A stretch of 64,000 nt of DNA from Pyrinomonadaceae bacterium (GCA_019694355.1 JAIBCB010000003.1:558001-622000); one strand, 5' to 3'. Shown: positions 53,071 through 62,640, numbered from the stretch's first letter. Notes: generated from the sequence alone by a model not told the origin. A program made the numbers and translations.

Positions 53071-54576
53071 TCAAGCGACGCGTTCTCCTGTCGCCGCCGG
53101 TATCAAGATCGTGAATGTCGTGCCTTTTTCCAACGTCGATCGGACGGTGATCTCGCCGCTGTGGATCTCGACGATCTTCTTTACGATCGCGAGGCCAAGG
53201 CCCGTGCCGGTCTCCTTTGTCGAGAAGTACGGTTCGAAGATCGATTCGAGATTCTCCTGCGGAATGCCGCCGCCCGTATCCGTGATCTCGAATTTGACGA
53301 ACTTCCGATCGTCCGATTCCGAGATCCGCACGTTTAGCTTCCCGCCCGTCGCCTCCATCGCCTGCACGGCATTGATGAAAAGGTTGTTAAAGACGGAACG
53401 CAGGAATTGTGGGTCGCCAATGATCTGCGGCACATTCTCGTGTTCTGAGACAGAAATGAGGACGCCCTTTTCTTCTGCCTGGCCTTCGATGATCCGCAGC
53501 GAATCTTCGACCGCCTGCCGCGCATCGATCGGCCTTAAAGTCGCTGTCGCAGGCCGAGAGTAATTCAAAAAGTCGGTGATCTGCCGATTGATCCTTGCAA
53601 CCTCTTCTTTTAGCTGCAGCGTTAGCTTGTCGAACTTCGCCTTCTTTTCATCTTCTGCGGGCGCAAATTTGCTGCGCAGATGGTCGAGCGTGAGGTTTAT
53701 GTAGTTCAGCGGATTGCGTATCTCGTGCGCGATGGCCGAACCGAGACGTCCCACGACCGCTGATTTTTCCGCCTGTTGGAGCTTTGCTTCGAGCTCGGTC
53801 TTTTTCTCGAGTTCGGCGGTCATCTCGTTGAAATTCGATGCGAGCCGCCCGAGCTCGTCCGTTCGAGTTTCATCGACGCGTACACTCAAGTTTCCATCCG
53901 CGACCTCGCGGGCCGCTCGCGAAATATCTGCGATCGGCCGCGTGAATCGAAAGACGAGCAGGATCGTGATCAGCGACGAAATAAGGAGGATGCCGAGCGT
54001 GTATAAAAGCGGCTGTGCGGCGCGTTCGGCTGCGGCGGTCTTGTCGTTGTATAGCAGGACCATCACATACCAACGGCCTTTGCTCGTCTCGATCGGGATG
54101 GCGTGTGCCTCGCCGTCGTGTCCTGCGTCGCCGATCGCGGGCCCGTTGGGGAATTTTGCGATATCAGTGCCAAGCCTTGTGCCCTCAAGCAAAGGCGGTA
54201 AGTCCTTAAGATCGCTTAATTTCCGGTAGATCGTCTCACCGTTCGGTCCGGTCGAAGGCAGATTTTCCGGAGCGAGGCAATCGAAGATGCGCCATTCGTT
54301 ATCGACAACGATAATGTCCTGAATGCGGTGTCTTGATTCTTCGTCAAGCAGCGTCTGGCCCGGAAGTTCGATCAGGTCGCGAATGCGGTCGGGGCTCGTA
54401 ACGCTGCTGATGCCGACGGCAAAGCCCGCAACTATCGCCCTTTCCTGCTTTTCGCGAAGCGAATAGTTCTCCTGCTGAGTGCGTAGATTCAGCAGGTACT
54501 GCACGCCAAGCGTCGCGACCAGCAGGAGTGCGAGGATGATGACAAGGCGTCCGCGAAATGTGCTGAGAAAGGGCAT
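53071..54576 (-). CDS. Membrane sensor histidine kinase (501 aa)
   Basis: Helix 1 (residues 10-30), a periplasmic sensor of about 160 residues, helix 2 (190-210), HAMP (FTRPIADISRAAREVADGNL), and a HisKA domain with H284 in AHEIRNPLNYI. The ATPase follows with NLFINAVQAM, DTGGGI and GTGLGLAIVKK. ATG 54576 is chosen because an AAGG lies just upstream and the first helix follows; a start at 54630 would add 18 residues. Cognate regulator directly downstream. Confidence 0.93.
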   Translation of the reverse strand: MPFLSTFRGRLVIILALLLVATLGVQYLLNLRTQQENYSLREKQERAIVAGFAVGISSVTSPDRIRDLIELPGQTLLDEESRHRIQDIIVVDNEWRIFDCLAPENLPSTGPNGETIYRKLSDLKDLPPLLEGTRLGTDIAKFPNGPAIGDAGHDGEAHAIPIETSKGRWYVMVLLYNDKTAAAERAAQPLLYTLGILLISSLITILLVFRFTRPIADISRAAREVADGNLSVRVDETRTDELGRLASNFNEMTAELEKKTELEAKLQQAEKSAVVGRLGSAIAHEIRNPLNYINLTLDHLRSKFAPAEDEKKAKFDKLTLQLKEEVARINRQITDFLNYSRPATATLRPIDARQAVEDSLRIIEGQAEEKGVLISVSEHENVPQIIGDPQFLRSVFNNLFINAVQAMEATGGKLNVRISESDDRKFVKFEITDTGGGIPQENLESIFEPYFSTKETGTGLGLAIVKKIVEIHSGEITVRSTLEKGTTFTILIPAATGERVA

Positions 54577-54660
54577 ATCGAGCCTTAAATGGCCGGGATC
54601 CTTTTGGCCTCTATCAAAACTACTTGCCAAGGAGAGTTTCTGAATGTTAAGCTATTGCTT

Positions 54661-54693
54661 AGTTTGTACGCAAACTTGGGTCGCCTCAAGGCG
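54661..54693. promoter_or_regulatory. Two palindromes between divergent genes
   Basis: AGTTTG-TACG-CAAACT (54661-54676) and CGCCT-CA-AGGCG (54682-54693) lie between the sensor kinase and the transpeptidase gene. The first could be an operator shared by the divergent promoters; no known consensus fits it. Confidence 0.35.
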
Positions 54694-54761
54694 CGTTGGC
54701 AGACCCTCCCGAAACACACACAATTCTTTTTTCTCTCTTCGTATTCAAGGCTTTGAGGTTT

Positions 54762-56384
54762 ATGTCCCTACGAAAAGTTGCTTTCCGGTCGCTAGTTAGT
54801 TGTCTTGCGGCCCTGGTTCTGTTGTCCGGTGCGGTATTGGCTCAGAAGAAGCCAAAGGCTTCTTCGAAGTCTAAAGCAAGCACGGCAAAGTCATCGAAGA
54901 CCGCATCGAAGTCTTCGCGTGTAAGCAAGAAGGACTCGAAGGCTTCAAAACAGAAGGCAACCGCAAAAAAGGACGATAAGAAGAGCAAGAATAAACGCGA
55001 TAAGGCCTCGGCCAAACGTGATCGGGATGACGACAGAGCGTCGTCCAAAAAAGGTTCAAAAGCCGACCGCAAACGTGAATCCGCCGAGCGCAGACGTCGC
55101 GAGGCCGAACGCCGTGCCGCCGAATTGGCAGAACGTCGCCGCCGCGAAGCCGCAGCCCGCGAGGCCCGCGAGAGGAAATTGGCCTTTGAACGCGGCCTCC
55201 GCACCGAAACTGTCGCAAATATCGCCGCTGACAATACTGATGGCGAGGACCTCAATGTCCGCCGCATTGCCGTCAATGCCCTTGGCGGGCATGCCGGTTC
55301 GGTCGTCGTGATGGAGGCTCAGACCGGCAAGGTTCTGACCATCGTGAACCAGGATTGGGCGGTTCGATCGAGCATAAAGCCTTGCTCGACGATCAAACTC
55401 GTTACGGGCGTCGCGGGCATCAATGAAGGGATCATCGACAAGACCGACGGCTCGATCGAGAACGTAACCACTCGCCGCCAACTCGATGACGCGGTCGCAT
55501 ATTCCGACAACGGATATTTTCAGCGCGTCGGCAAGATCCTCGGCAACGAGAAGATGATCGAGTATGCTCGCGATCTTGGCCTCGGACAGCCGACCGGCAT
55601 CAATCTCGAAGGCGAGACGGCGGGCCGACTTGCGATCGGCAATAACAACGCGCGCATCTATTCGCACGGTGACGATTTCGAGGTCAGCACGCTTCAACTC
55701 GCTGTGATGGCGTCCGCGATCACCAACGGCGGGCATCGCGTCCTGCCGCGTGTTCCACGCACTTCAGTTGAAAAGGCAAGATTCCAGCCGTTCTACAAGG
55801 CGAACGTCGATCTGCCGCAGACCAACGTCCGCCGCATCATTCCCGGAATGATGGGCGCCGCTGAATACGGCACCGCCCGCCGCGGAATGGACCAAGACCT
55901 TGGCGTTGCCGGTAAGACCGGTTCATGCATCGATAAAGGCTCATGGGTCGGCCTGTTCACGTCGGTCGCACCGATCGAGCGGCCAAAATACGCGATCGCC
56001 GTCATCACACGCGGCCAGAGCGAACGCGGACGTTATGCCGCGGGCATCGCCGCACAGATCTACCACGCACTCGCAGGCACGATCACACGCACCGACCGTA
56101 ACCTTGCCCAGACGGAATTTCACATCCTGCCGAAAAATGTGGCCGCCGCCAAGAAGGTCGTTATAAACGATGATGATTCTGACGACAGCGACAGCCTCGA
56201 CACGATGCAGACACAGCCGGACGGCCGAAATGTGATCATCGTCGGCAACGCCGAACGCGAATCGGCCAAGCCCGAAAAGCTCGTCAAACGCACCGGCGAT
56301 TCCAAGCCGCTCTTTGCACCCGTGATAATCACGCCGGAAGAGGCCGCAAAGCAGAAGCGCGAGCGTCTCGCGAACCCCCAATAA
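54762..56384 (+). CDS. Penicillin-binding transpeptidase-domain protein with basic linker (540 aa)
   Basis: Signal peptide at residues 1-28 (ends VLAQ). A Lys/Ser/Ala then Arg/Glu-rich low-complexity region fills residues 29-145. The transpeptidase domain has all three active-site motifs: STIK (209-212), SDN (248-250) and KTG (385-387). It cross-links peptidoglycan or acts as a related DD-peptidase in the periplasm. There is no N-terminal dimerisation domain as in FtsI. The C-terminal 90 residues are Asp/Ser-rich. ATG 54762 leads straight into the signal peptide. Confidence 0.87.
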   Translation: MSLRKVAFRSLVSCLAALVLLSGAVLAQKKPKASSKSKASTAKSSKTASKSSRVSKKDSKASKQKATAKKDDKKSKNKRDKASAKRDRDDDRASSKKGSKADRKRESAERRRREAERRAAELAERRRREAAAREARERKLAFERGLRTETVANIAADNTDGEDLNVRRIAVNALGGHAGSVVVMEAQTGKVLTIVNQDWAVRSSIKPCSTIKLVTGVAGINEGIIDKTDGSIENVTTRRQLDDAVAYSDNGYFQRVGKILGNEKMIEYARDLGLGQPTGINLEGETAGRLAIGNNNARIYSHGDDFEVSTLQLAVMASAITNGGHRVLPRVPRTSVEKARFQPFYKANVDLPQTNVRRIIPGMMGAAEYGTARRGMDQDLGVAGKTGSCIDKGSWVGLFTSVAPIERPKYAIAVITRGQSERGRYAAGIAAQIYHALAGTITRTDRNLAQTEFHILPKNVAAAKKVVINDDDSDDSDSLDTMQTQPDGRNVIIVGNAERESAKPEKLVKRTGDSKPLFAPVIITPEEAAKQKRERLANPQ

Positions 56385-56538
56385 AGACTGAGCCCCAACG
56401 GCTCTTGGGTTCTGCGGGAGATAAAGAGAACGTTCCTGCAACGCGCAAAGCAAGGAGAAAATAAGAAAGTTCGCAGCCTTTGCGACTCCGCGGCTCTGCG
56501 GGAGCGAATTTTTTTTAACGATTTCCGATTCTCGGATC

Positions 56539-56583
56539 CGAAATTTCAGATCTCAAATTTCAGATCTCAGATCTCAGATCTCG
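56539..56583. repeat. Short tandem repeat of CAGATCT-type units
   Basis: Runs of TTTCAGATCTCAAA, TTTCAGATCT, CAGATCT and CAGATCT follow each other. A related TTTCAAATTTCAGATCTGAG occurs at about 57104-57123. Confidence 0.6.
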
Positions 56584-56874
56584 GTTTCCCGCTCAAGAAC
56601 CCAGTCGCTATCGCTCCCGGTTCTGACAGATCGTGCAAGTCGTGTACTTTGATACATTTTGTGCGGAATGTGTCGATTTGTGCGGAATGTGCGGTTTGTT
56701 CGGTTTGTGCGGTTTGTGCTTAAAACGTGCGTGTCGGTTCGCTATGATGACAAGACGGCCTAAACGGCCCTTTGGTCTTTGAAAAAGTTGTTCATTGTTC
56801 GTTGTTCATTGATCATTGGGCATTGGAAATAGGTCAGTAGTCTTTGGTCTTAGGTCTTTGCAGCTTGCCGCAGC

Positions 56875-57379
56875 GCAGTGCGGTCCGGGGTTCGTGGGTC
56901 AGAGATCCCCACGTGTTGCAAAAAAAACGCAACCGTGCCCGACCGTCGCTCACCCTAGAAATACACTGGAGCGTACGGAGCACGCGACAAGAATCTGTCG
57001 GCGGCAAGCCGCCTCCGAGATCGTTTGTGACGACCGAGTGCTAAAAACATGCGGCTCCTCCGGAGCCAAGATGGTTTCTAGCGGAACTGTTTTACATCTC
57101 GAATTTCAAATTTCAGATCTGAGATTTACGATTGATCGGGTTCCGATGGCGGTTTGATATTTTTTTTGCGAAATTCTGGGACAAATTGCGTAAGTAATTG
57201 ACAACACATCACTTATTTGTCCCACGAGCTGTCCCAGAGGCGTCTTGGCTGGGACAAAAGACGACCATTGTCGGCGGCAAGCCGCCTCCAGGAGTCTGAT
57301 CTGGCTAGGGGCGGTCGGGCACGGTTGCGTTTTTTGCAACACGTGGGGATCTCTGACCCACGAACCCCGACCGCACTGC
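56875..57379. repeat. 505-bp unit bounded by ~70-base inverted repeats
   Basis: 56875-56945 reappears as its reverse complement at 57312-57379 with only a few differences, mainly in the length of an A/T run (8 versus 6). The shared text includes CACGTGTTGCAAA and GTGCCCGACCG and starts with GCAGTGCGGTC, as in the REP palindromes. No target-site duplication and no gene inside. It could be a MITE-like element or a large REPIN. Confidence 0.75.
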
Positions 57380-57570
57380 CAAGGGGCATAGCCCAGAAGA
57401 TGTTCTCGGTCTTGTAGGCGGCAAGCCGCCTCCGAGGTTGGTTTTGGGATCGGTTCCACGGCATAAATGCCGTGGCGATTCGGGGGAATCTGCGTTGAGT
57501 GTTACGCCCTTACTAACGTGCGAGCTTCTGTAACCGAAAAACAACAGACAATGGCCGGGGGAGAGGATCA

Positions 57571-57606
57571 ATTACAGCTGTCAGCTATAAGCTATCAGCT
57601 ATCAGC
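57571..57606. repeat. Short tandem repeat of AGCTATC-type units
   Basis: CAGCTGTCAGCTATAAGCTA followed by TCAGCTATCAGC, overlapping palindromic units of 7-8 bases. Confidence 0.55.
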
Positions 57607-57657
57607 GAACACGACGTTTGAAAACCTAACGGTTGCCGGCTTCTGCAATGCTGACCA

Positions 57658-57804
57658 CCCGCTACCGCAGGTGGTACTGACAGGGATTGACCGCCCGCTG
57701 ACGCAGGTGGTACTGACTGCTCCCTGCTGACCGCACACTGCCCACTGCTGACGGCTCACGGCTCACTGACGACTGCCCGCCCGCTACCGCAGGGTGGTAT
57801 CGAC
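57658..57804. repeat. Three imperfect copies of a 24-base unit
   Basis: CCCGCTACCGCAGGTGGTAC (start of the unit) occurs at 57658, with variants at 57694 and 57780, each ending TACTGAC or TATCGAC. Between them are CTGACGGCTCACGGCTCACT and similar simple text. Confidence 0.65.
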
Positions 57805-58074
57805 TGCCCACCGACCGCGGTGCGTAGGCTCGTTAAACACGGCTTTGGCTTGACACGGGGGCTTTTGGTGCGTGATTATTTAATCTTCACTTTGTCCGCA
57901 TGTTTAGGTGTTCCTGGATACGCGAAAGTCGTTTTGTGTTTTCACGAAGCATTGCAACTCGCGGGGGCAATTTAACATCTGATTTCACGCTAACCGATGT
58001 CCCGTTTGGGGCATCGATAAAGCAAATAACGCTACACGCTCGCCGGGCGGCAACGCGGCGGAGGATTTAAGGTA

Positions 58075-59310
58075 ATGAAGAGGATTTTTCGATACAGTCT
58101 CTTGAGCGCGGCTTTCGCGGTCATTCTTTCGGCCGCAGGTGTTTCGGCCTTTGCACAGGACGCTTGTTCTGACACGGCTAGCCGTGATGCGTTGGAGAAG
58201 ACGATCCGCGACAATTCGACGGTCAAGACCAAAGAAGGCCGTAAGAAGACGGCTGACGCAGGCAAAGAGTTTCTTGAGAAGTACGGAGCATGCAAAGACG
58301 AGGCCGGCAATCTTATCGGTGCTGATTTCGTCGAGTGGCTGAAGGCGAAGGTTCCTGTTTACGAACGTGCATACGAGCAGATGGTCAAGCAGGAGAAGAT
58401 CGATGGGCTGACCAAGCAGTTCTTTGACGGGCTCAAGACCAACAGCTGGGATGCGGTCTATGCAAGCGGTAAAGAGCTGCTCGCCATAGATCCCGAAAAG
58501 TTTCGTCCCGCAGAGATCGTGCTTGGCTCGATCGGTTACGACGCGATGACCAAGAAGAATCTGAACACTTGGAATGACGACACGCTGAAGTATGCCAAGC
58601 TTTCGATCGCCGATCTTGAAGCAGGCAAGACGTTCGAACCCCTCGGTTTTGGAGACTATAGCTATAAGAGCAAGGAAGATGCTCTTGGCTGGCTGAACTA
58701 CACGATCGGATATATCCTCTCTTTCGATAAGAAGGACAAGAAGCAGGGTGTTGGCTATCTTTATAAGGCAGCACAGGCCAAATCAGCGACCGCGACGATC
58801 CCTGACGTTTACCGCTCGATCGGCTCCTACTACATCGATGAGATGAACAAGCGCATCGAGGAGCTCCAGGCTCTTGTCAAAGCACAGGACCCGAATGCAC
58901 CGGATGATGTTAAGACCGCCAAGGTCGCCGAGATCAAGGCCAAACAGGGAATGGTGAACGGTACCGCCGAGCGTGCACTTAACGCGTTTGCTCATGCGGT
59001 GGCATTGGCGAGCAAGGATCCGAAGAATGCCGCTTACACGAAGGCGATCACCGAGACCGCAAAGCAGATCTACGGCATCCGCTTCGGCAAGCCGGATGGA
59101 TTCGACGCATACATCGCGACGGCGAACGGAGTTGCGGTCCCGAATCCTGCGACCGCGATCGAACCTGTGATCGACCCTGACACGAGTGCTGAAACTCCGG
59201 CCGCAACGCCGACCGGCACGAAGCCGGCGGCCGCGACAACGACGCAGAAGCCTGGAACCGCCGCAAAGGCCGGCACCGAAGCGGCCAAGTCGAAAGGCAC
59301 TCGGCAGTAA
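58075..59310 (+). CDS. Exported helical-repeat protein (411 aa)
   Basis: Signal peptide at residues 1-27 (ends AFAQ). The body is all-helical, TPR-like (FDGLKTNSWDAVYASGKELL, KKQGVGYLYKAAQAKS), and the last 65 residues are Ala/Thr/Pro-rich and likely disordered. Two Cys flank a short N-terminal helix (DACSD and YGACKD). Predicted periplasmic; function unknown. AAGG precedes the ATG closely and GGAGG lies about 13 bases upstream. A strong terminator follows. Confidence 0.72.
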   Translation: MKRIFRYSLLSAAFAVILSAAGVSAFAQDACSDTASRDALEKTIRDNSTVKTKEGRKKTADAGKEFLEKYGACKDEAGNLIGADFVEWLKAKVPVYERAYEQMVKQEKIDGLTKQFFDGLKTNSWDAVYASGKELLAIDPEKFRPAEIVLGSIGYDAMTKKNLNTWNDDTLKYAKLSIADLEAGKTFEPLGFGDYSYKSKEDALGWLNYTIGYILSFDKKDKKQGVGYLYKAAQAKSATATIPDVYRSIGSYYIDEMNKRIEELQALVKAQDPNAPDDVKTAKVAEIKAKQGMVNGTAERALNAFAHAVALASKDPKNAAYTKAITETAKQIYGIRFGKPDGFDAYIATANGVAVPNPATAIEPVIDPDTSAETPAATPTGTKPAAATTTQKPGTAAKAGTEAAKSKGTRQ

Positions 59311-59339
59311 ATTGAAACCTTGATCCTCGTAAGTTGAAG

Positions 59340-59378
59340 CCGGGCGTTCCTAAATAGAGCGTCCGGTCTTCTTTTTTG
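59340..59378 (+). terminator. Intrinsic terminator
   Basis: CCGGGCG (59340-59346) pairs with CGTCCGG (59360-59366), one G-T pair, 13-base loop, followed directly by TCTTCTTTTTT. It separates the exported-protein gene from rnc. Confidence 0.82.
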
Positions 59379-59393
59379 CTAAACTTTTCCTCT

Positions 59394-60110
59394 ATGTCGG
59401 CGAATCTCAGCGACCTCGAAAAGGTTATCGGGCACAGTTTTCGCGACATCAAGTTCCTTGAGCGGGCGATCACGCATCGTTCGTGGGTCTTTGAGAATCT
59501 TCCTGATGCCGACGAGAGCACTGCGAGTGCGTGGGCGAACGAAGTGCTCGAGTTCCTGGGCGATTCGGTGGTCGGGCTTGCCGTTGCCGAGAATCTCGTC
59601 GCCCTTCACCCGGCACTCGATGAGGGCGACCTTACGCTGATGAAGCATCACCTTGTCTCGACGGCAACTCTTGCCAAGGCCGGTGACGGGATCGAGATCG
59701 GAAAGTTTCTTCGAGTTGGCCGCGGCGAAGAAAAGACAGGCGGCAGACAGAAGCGTGCGCTGCTTGCGAACACGGTCGAGGCCGTTGTCGGGGCCGTATT
59801 TCTTGACAGCGGATACATTGCCGCTCGCGGTGTGGTAAAACGCCTGATCGGCGAAGATATCAGGGCCGCGACGCCCGAACGCTCTTTGGATTACAAATCG
59901 CTGCTGCAGGAAAGGCTCCAGGCCGCAAAACTGAGCGCACCGGCATACAGCCTTGTGCGTTCGGACGGGCCGCCGCACGACCGAACGTTTTTTGTCGAGG
60001 CGGTCTGGGAAGGCGGAAGATCTAGCGGCGAGGGACAGTCGATAAAGGCGGCCGAGATGATGGCGGCCCGTGCGGCACTTGATAGCCTGGCGTCCGTACA
60101 GAAAAATTAG
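59394..60110 (+). CDS. rnc: Ribonuclease III (238 aa)
   Basis: Cuts double-stranded RNA in rRNA and mRNA processing. The catalytic signature NEVLEFLGDSVVG is at residues 49-61 (E53, D57); the second acidic pair is around VEAVVGAVFLDSG, and a C-terminal dsRNA-binding domain (DYKSLLQERLQAAKL, KAAEMMAARAALDSL) is complete. ATG 59394 is preferred over TTG 59376. It is followed by lepB after 15 bases, the common rnc-lepB neighbourhood. Confidence 0.94.
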   Translation: MSANLSDLEKVIGHSFRDIKFLERAITHRSWVFENLPDADESTASAWANEVLEFLGDSVVGLAVAENLVALHPALDEGDLTLMKHHLVSTATLAKAGDGIEIGKFLRVGRGEEKTGGRQKRALLANTVEAVVGAVFLDSGYIAARGVVKRLIGEDIRAATPERSLDYKSLLQERLQAAKLSAPAYSLVRSDGPPHDRTFFVEAVWEGGRSSGEGQSIKAAEMMAARAALDSLASVQKN

Positions 60111-60125
60111 TCTTTAGCGTTTTTT

Positions 60126-60980
60126 ATGAGTGAAGAGAAAGAAGTTTCTGCCGCTGAGGCATCCGAAGCAGAAAAGAAAGAGACAAAGCCATCCGGCCCG
60201 CCGAAATCGACATTTCGAGAGTATTTCGAATCGCTTGTCATCACCTTGATAATGGCGTTGTTCGGGATGACGTTCATCGTTCAGGCCGTTACGGTTCCGA
60301 CCGGCTCGATGCAGAATACGATCCTCGTCGGCGACTATCTGCTCGTAAATAAATTCATCTTCACACCGGGCGGCCACGACCTGCCGTTCCTGCCGCAGCG
60401 GGAGATCAAACGCGGCGACGTGATCGTTTTCAAATATCCGGGCAACAGGGTCAATCCGCGTCGCGACAGCAGTCGAAATCCTCCGCTCGAGGCTTACAAG
60501 CTCAATTACGTAAAACGCGTTATCGGACTGCCGGGCGAGACGGTCGAATTCCGCGATAATCGCGTCTATATCAACGGCGAACTGCTTCCGGAACATCGGA
60601 TCATCGGCGATGCACCGAGCCGCGAGGCCGCTCTCGACACGCACGAATTTGAAGAGCGAAAACCAGAAGATAAATGGGACGTCTATTACAGCCAGGACTC
60701 GATGAGCCTTGTCAACGCGGGCGAGCATCTGCCTACGTCGCAGTATGAGTTTGCGACAAAGGGCAAGACGATGGTCGTTCCGCCGAACAGCTTCTTCTGC
60801 ATGGGCGACAGCCGCGACGACAGCGAAGACAGCCGCTTCTGGGGCTTTGTGCCGCGTGAGCTGATCATCGGGCGGGCAATGTTCGTTTATTGGTCTTGCG
60901 ATCGCGAAGCATCCAACGGCAGTATGCTCGGCTGCATCACAAACCCGCGACTGAGTCGCATCGGAAAGCTGATCCGCTAA
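60126..60980 (+). CDS. lepB: Signal peptidase I (284 aa)
   Basis: Cleaves signal peptides of exported proteins. A charged cytoplasmic N-terminus (1-32) precedes one membrane helix (35-56). The catalytic Ser61 is in VPTGSMQNTI and Lys130 in YVKRVIGLPGE; the box GDSRDDSEDSRFWGFV follows. Periplasmic active site. Directly after rnc, with psuG starting 6 bases downstream. Confidence 0.95.
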   Translation: MSEEKEVSAAEASEAEKKETKPSGPPKSTFREYFESLVITLIMALFGMTFIVQAVTVPTGSMQNTILVGDYLLVNKFIFTPGGHDLPFLPQREIKRGDVIVFKYPGNRVNPRRDSSRNPPLEAYKLNYVKRVIGLPGETVEFRDNRVYINGELLPEHRIIGDAPSREAALDTHEFEERKPEDKWDVYYSQDSMSLVNAGEHLPTSQYEFATKGKTMVVPPNSFFCMGDSRDDSEDSRFWGFVPRELIIGRAMFVYWSCDREASNGSMLGCITNPRLSRIGKLIR

Positions 60981-60985
60981 CGGTG

Positions 60986-61885
60986 ATGGATATCAAGTTC
61001 GGAAATTCTGTTCGAGAAGCACAGGCGGCAAAGGCTCCGGTCGTCGCGCTCGAATCGACCGTCATCTCGCATGGCCTTCCGTTCCCGCAAAACCTCGAGA
61101 CCGCCTTTAACGTCGAACAGATCGTTGCCTCTGTCGGCGCGACACCGGCGACGATCGCCGTGCTCGACGGCACGATCTGCTGCGGCCTCTCGAGAGATGA
61201 ATTGAACCGCCTTGCGACCGAGGACGGCATCAGGAAGATCTCTCGACGTGATATCGCCATCGCCGCTGCAAAGCGCCTTACGGCGGCCACGACGGTCGCC
61301 ACGACGACGCTCATCGCACACGCGGCGGGCATCGAGGTCTTTGCAACTGGCGGCATCGGCGGCGTGCATCGCGGATATGCCGCGGACGTTTCTGCTGACC
61401 TGCCGGAGCTTGCGAGTACGCCGATCACCGTTGTTTGTTCGGGCCCGAAGATAATTCTGGATGTAGCGGCGACACGCGAATGGCTCGAAACATACGGCAT
61501 TACCGTGCTTGGCTGGAAATGTGACGAGATGCCGGGATTTTACTCGCGAACCAGCGGCATGCCGGTCGATGAACGCGTCGAGTCCGCCGAAGAAGCTGCG
61601 GCGATCATCCGCACACGAGACAAGCTCGGCCTGAATGGTGCCGTGCTCGTTGCGGCTCCGGTCCCGGCGGAATTTGAGATCGAACTTGCCGAGGTCGAGA
61701 GCCTTATCGAAGAAGCTTTGCATGCGGCCGAGCGTCAAAATGTGAAGGGAAAAGAGACGACGCCGTTCCTGCTTTCTGCATTGGTAGAAAAAAGCGGCGG
61801 GCGAACCCTTGCGGCGAACATAGCCCTTCTAAAGAACAACGCGCATGTCGCGGCCGAGATCGCCGTCGCGTTAAAGCAAAGCTAG
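60986..61885 (+). CDS. psuG: Pseudouridine-5'-phosphate glycosidase (299 aa)
   Basis: Splits pseudouridine 5'-phosphate to uracil and ribose 5-phosphate in nucleoside salvage. Typical stretches: VVALESTVISHGLPFPQNLE, ATGGIGGVHRGY and CSGPKIILDVAATREWLETY, with FYSRTSGMPVDERV. The length is normal. No psuK kinase gene is next to it. ATG 60986 is chosen; a GTG one codon upstream is possible. Convergent with the next gene, overlapping by 4 bases. Confidence 0.94.
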   Translation: MDIKFGNSVREAQAAKAPVVALESTVISHGLPFPQNLETAFNVEQIVASVGATPATIAVLDGTICCGLSRDELNRLATEDGIRKISRRDIAIAAAKRLTAATTVATTTLIAHAAGIEVFATGGIGGVHRGYAADVSADLPELASTPITVVCSGPKIILDVAATREWLETYGITVLGWKCDEMPGFYSRTSGMPVDERVESAEEAAAIIRTRDKLGLNGAVLVAAPVPAEFEIELAEVESLIEEALHAAERQNVKGKETTPFLLSALVEKSGGRTLAANIALLKNNAHVAAEIAVALKQS

Positions 61886-62640
61886 CTCGAACTTGCCGTT
61901 CCCATTCTCGCGGCGAGAGCATCCAACCGCTTTTTTGCCTCGACCGCTTCGCTCGACTTCGGGAAACTCTGCACGATCTCAGACCACGCCGCACCATCAT
62001 AATGATAAGCACGAGCCTTGGGCTCAAAGAGGAAAATGATCCCTTCCTTTCGGTATCGATCGAGCATGTTGAAATTCAGGAAATAGCTATGGAGCGGAGC
62101 ACCAGATGCGTTCATTTCATCCCGCTTGAGGCGTGAATTCGCATCTTTTGTGAGCTTCAAGGCCGCTTCCTCGATCAGATCGCCGTAGAGAAGGAGTATT
62201 CCGGGGCGAAGGTCGGATCTTGGATAAAGCGCGAGAAACTGTTTCGTGATCTCGATCTTTTCAAACCCGTTGGACGCAACGACGAGCTTCGCAAGCCTTG
62301 CTTCGTCGTCCTCTCGGTACGCCCCAAAAACGGCATCTGCCTGCACCCAGCCATAATACTTTGGCGGGACGGTCACCTTGTAGAATGTAACGCCGTCAGC
62401 CTCTTTTACGTCCTGTATGCGGACGGCACGGCCACGCTGGATGCGGTGAACAGATTCGGAAAAGAGGCTCGGATCCTTGCGAAGCACAGAAAGCCTTTCG
62501 TCAATGACGACCGCGGTCTTTCCGATCTCAGAAGCACGCGTCGCCGTGCGCGGTTTCGACGAAGCCGTACGTCGTTTTTGTGCGTAGCTAGGAAGAAATA
62601 GGAACAGCAGGAGAAGCGTGAGAGTGGTGGTTTTCCTCAT
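61882..62640 (-). CDS. Exported SH3-like-domain protein (252 aa)
   Basis: Signal peptide at residues 1-20 (ends SYAQ), then an SH3-like module (ERLSVLRKDPSLFSESVHRI, YKVTVPPKYYGWVQADAVFG), then a helical part with TPR-like features (SFPKSSEAVEAKKRLDALAA). Likely periplasmic, possibly binding the cell wall. Its ATG shares one base with the ruvC stop, so it is cotranscribed with ruvC. Confidence 0.72.
   Translation of the reverse strand: MRKTTTLTLLLLFLFLPSYAQKRRTASSKPRTATRASEIGKTAVVIDERLSVLRKDPSLFSESVHRIQRGRAVRIQDVKEADGVTFYKVTVPPKYYGWVQADAVFGAYREDDEARLAKLVVASNGFEKIEITKQFLALYPRSDLRPGILLLYGDLIEEAALKLTKDANSRLKRDEMNASGAPLHSYFLNFNMLDRYRKEGIIFLFEPKARAYHYDGAAWSEIVQSFPKSSEAVEAKKRLDALAARMGTASSS

Larger units (their letters stand above)
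56385..58074. other. Gene-free, repeat-rich intergenic region (1.69 kb)
   Basis: No convincing coding frame on either strand. It holds short tandem repeats (56539-56583, 57571-57606), a pair of 70-base inverted repeats (56875-56945 and 57312-57379), several GGCGGCAAGCCGCC palindromes (near 57000, 57271 and 57416), and three copies of a CCGCTACCGCAGGTGGTA-type unit (57658-57804). The last 200 bases must contain the promoter and leader of the gene at 58075; I recognise no riboswitch. Confidence 0.7.

Noticed and set aside
56875..57379. Insertion sequence
   Set aside because: The unit has long terminal inverted repeats but no transposase frame and no visible target duplication, so only a MITE-like or REPIN-like label is supportable.
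57900..58070. Riboswitch (c-di-GMP type) upstream of the exported-protein gene
   Set aside because: A few hairpins can be drawn, but the conserved core of known classes is not present.
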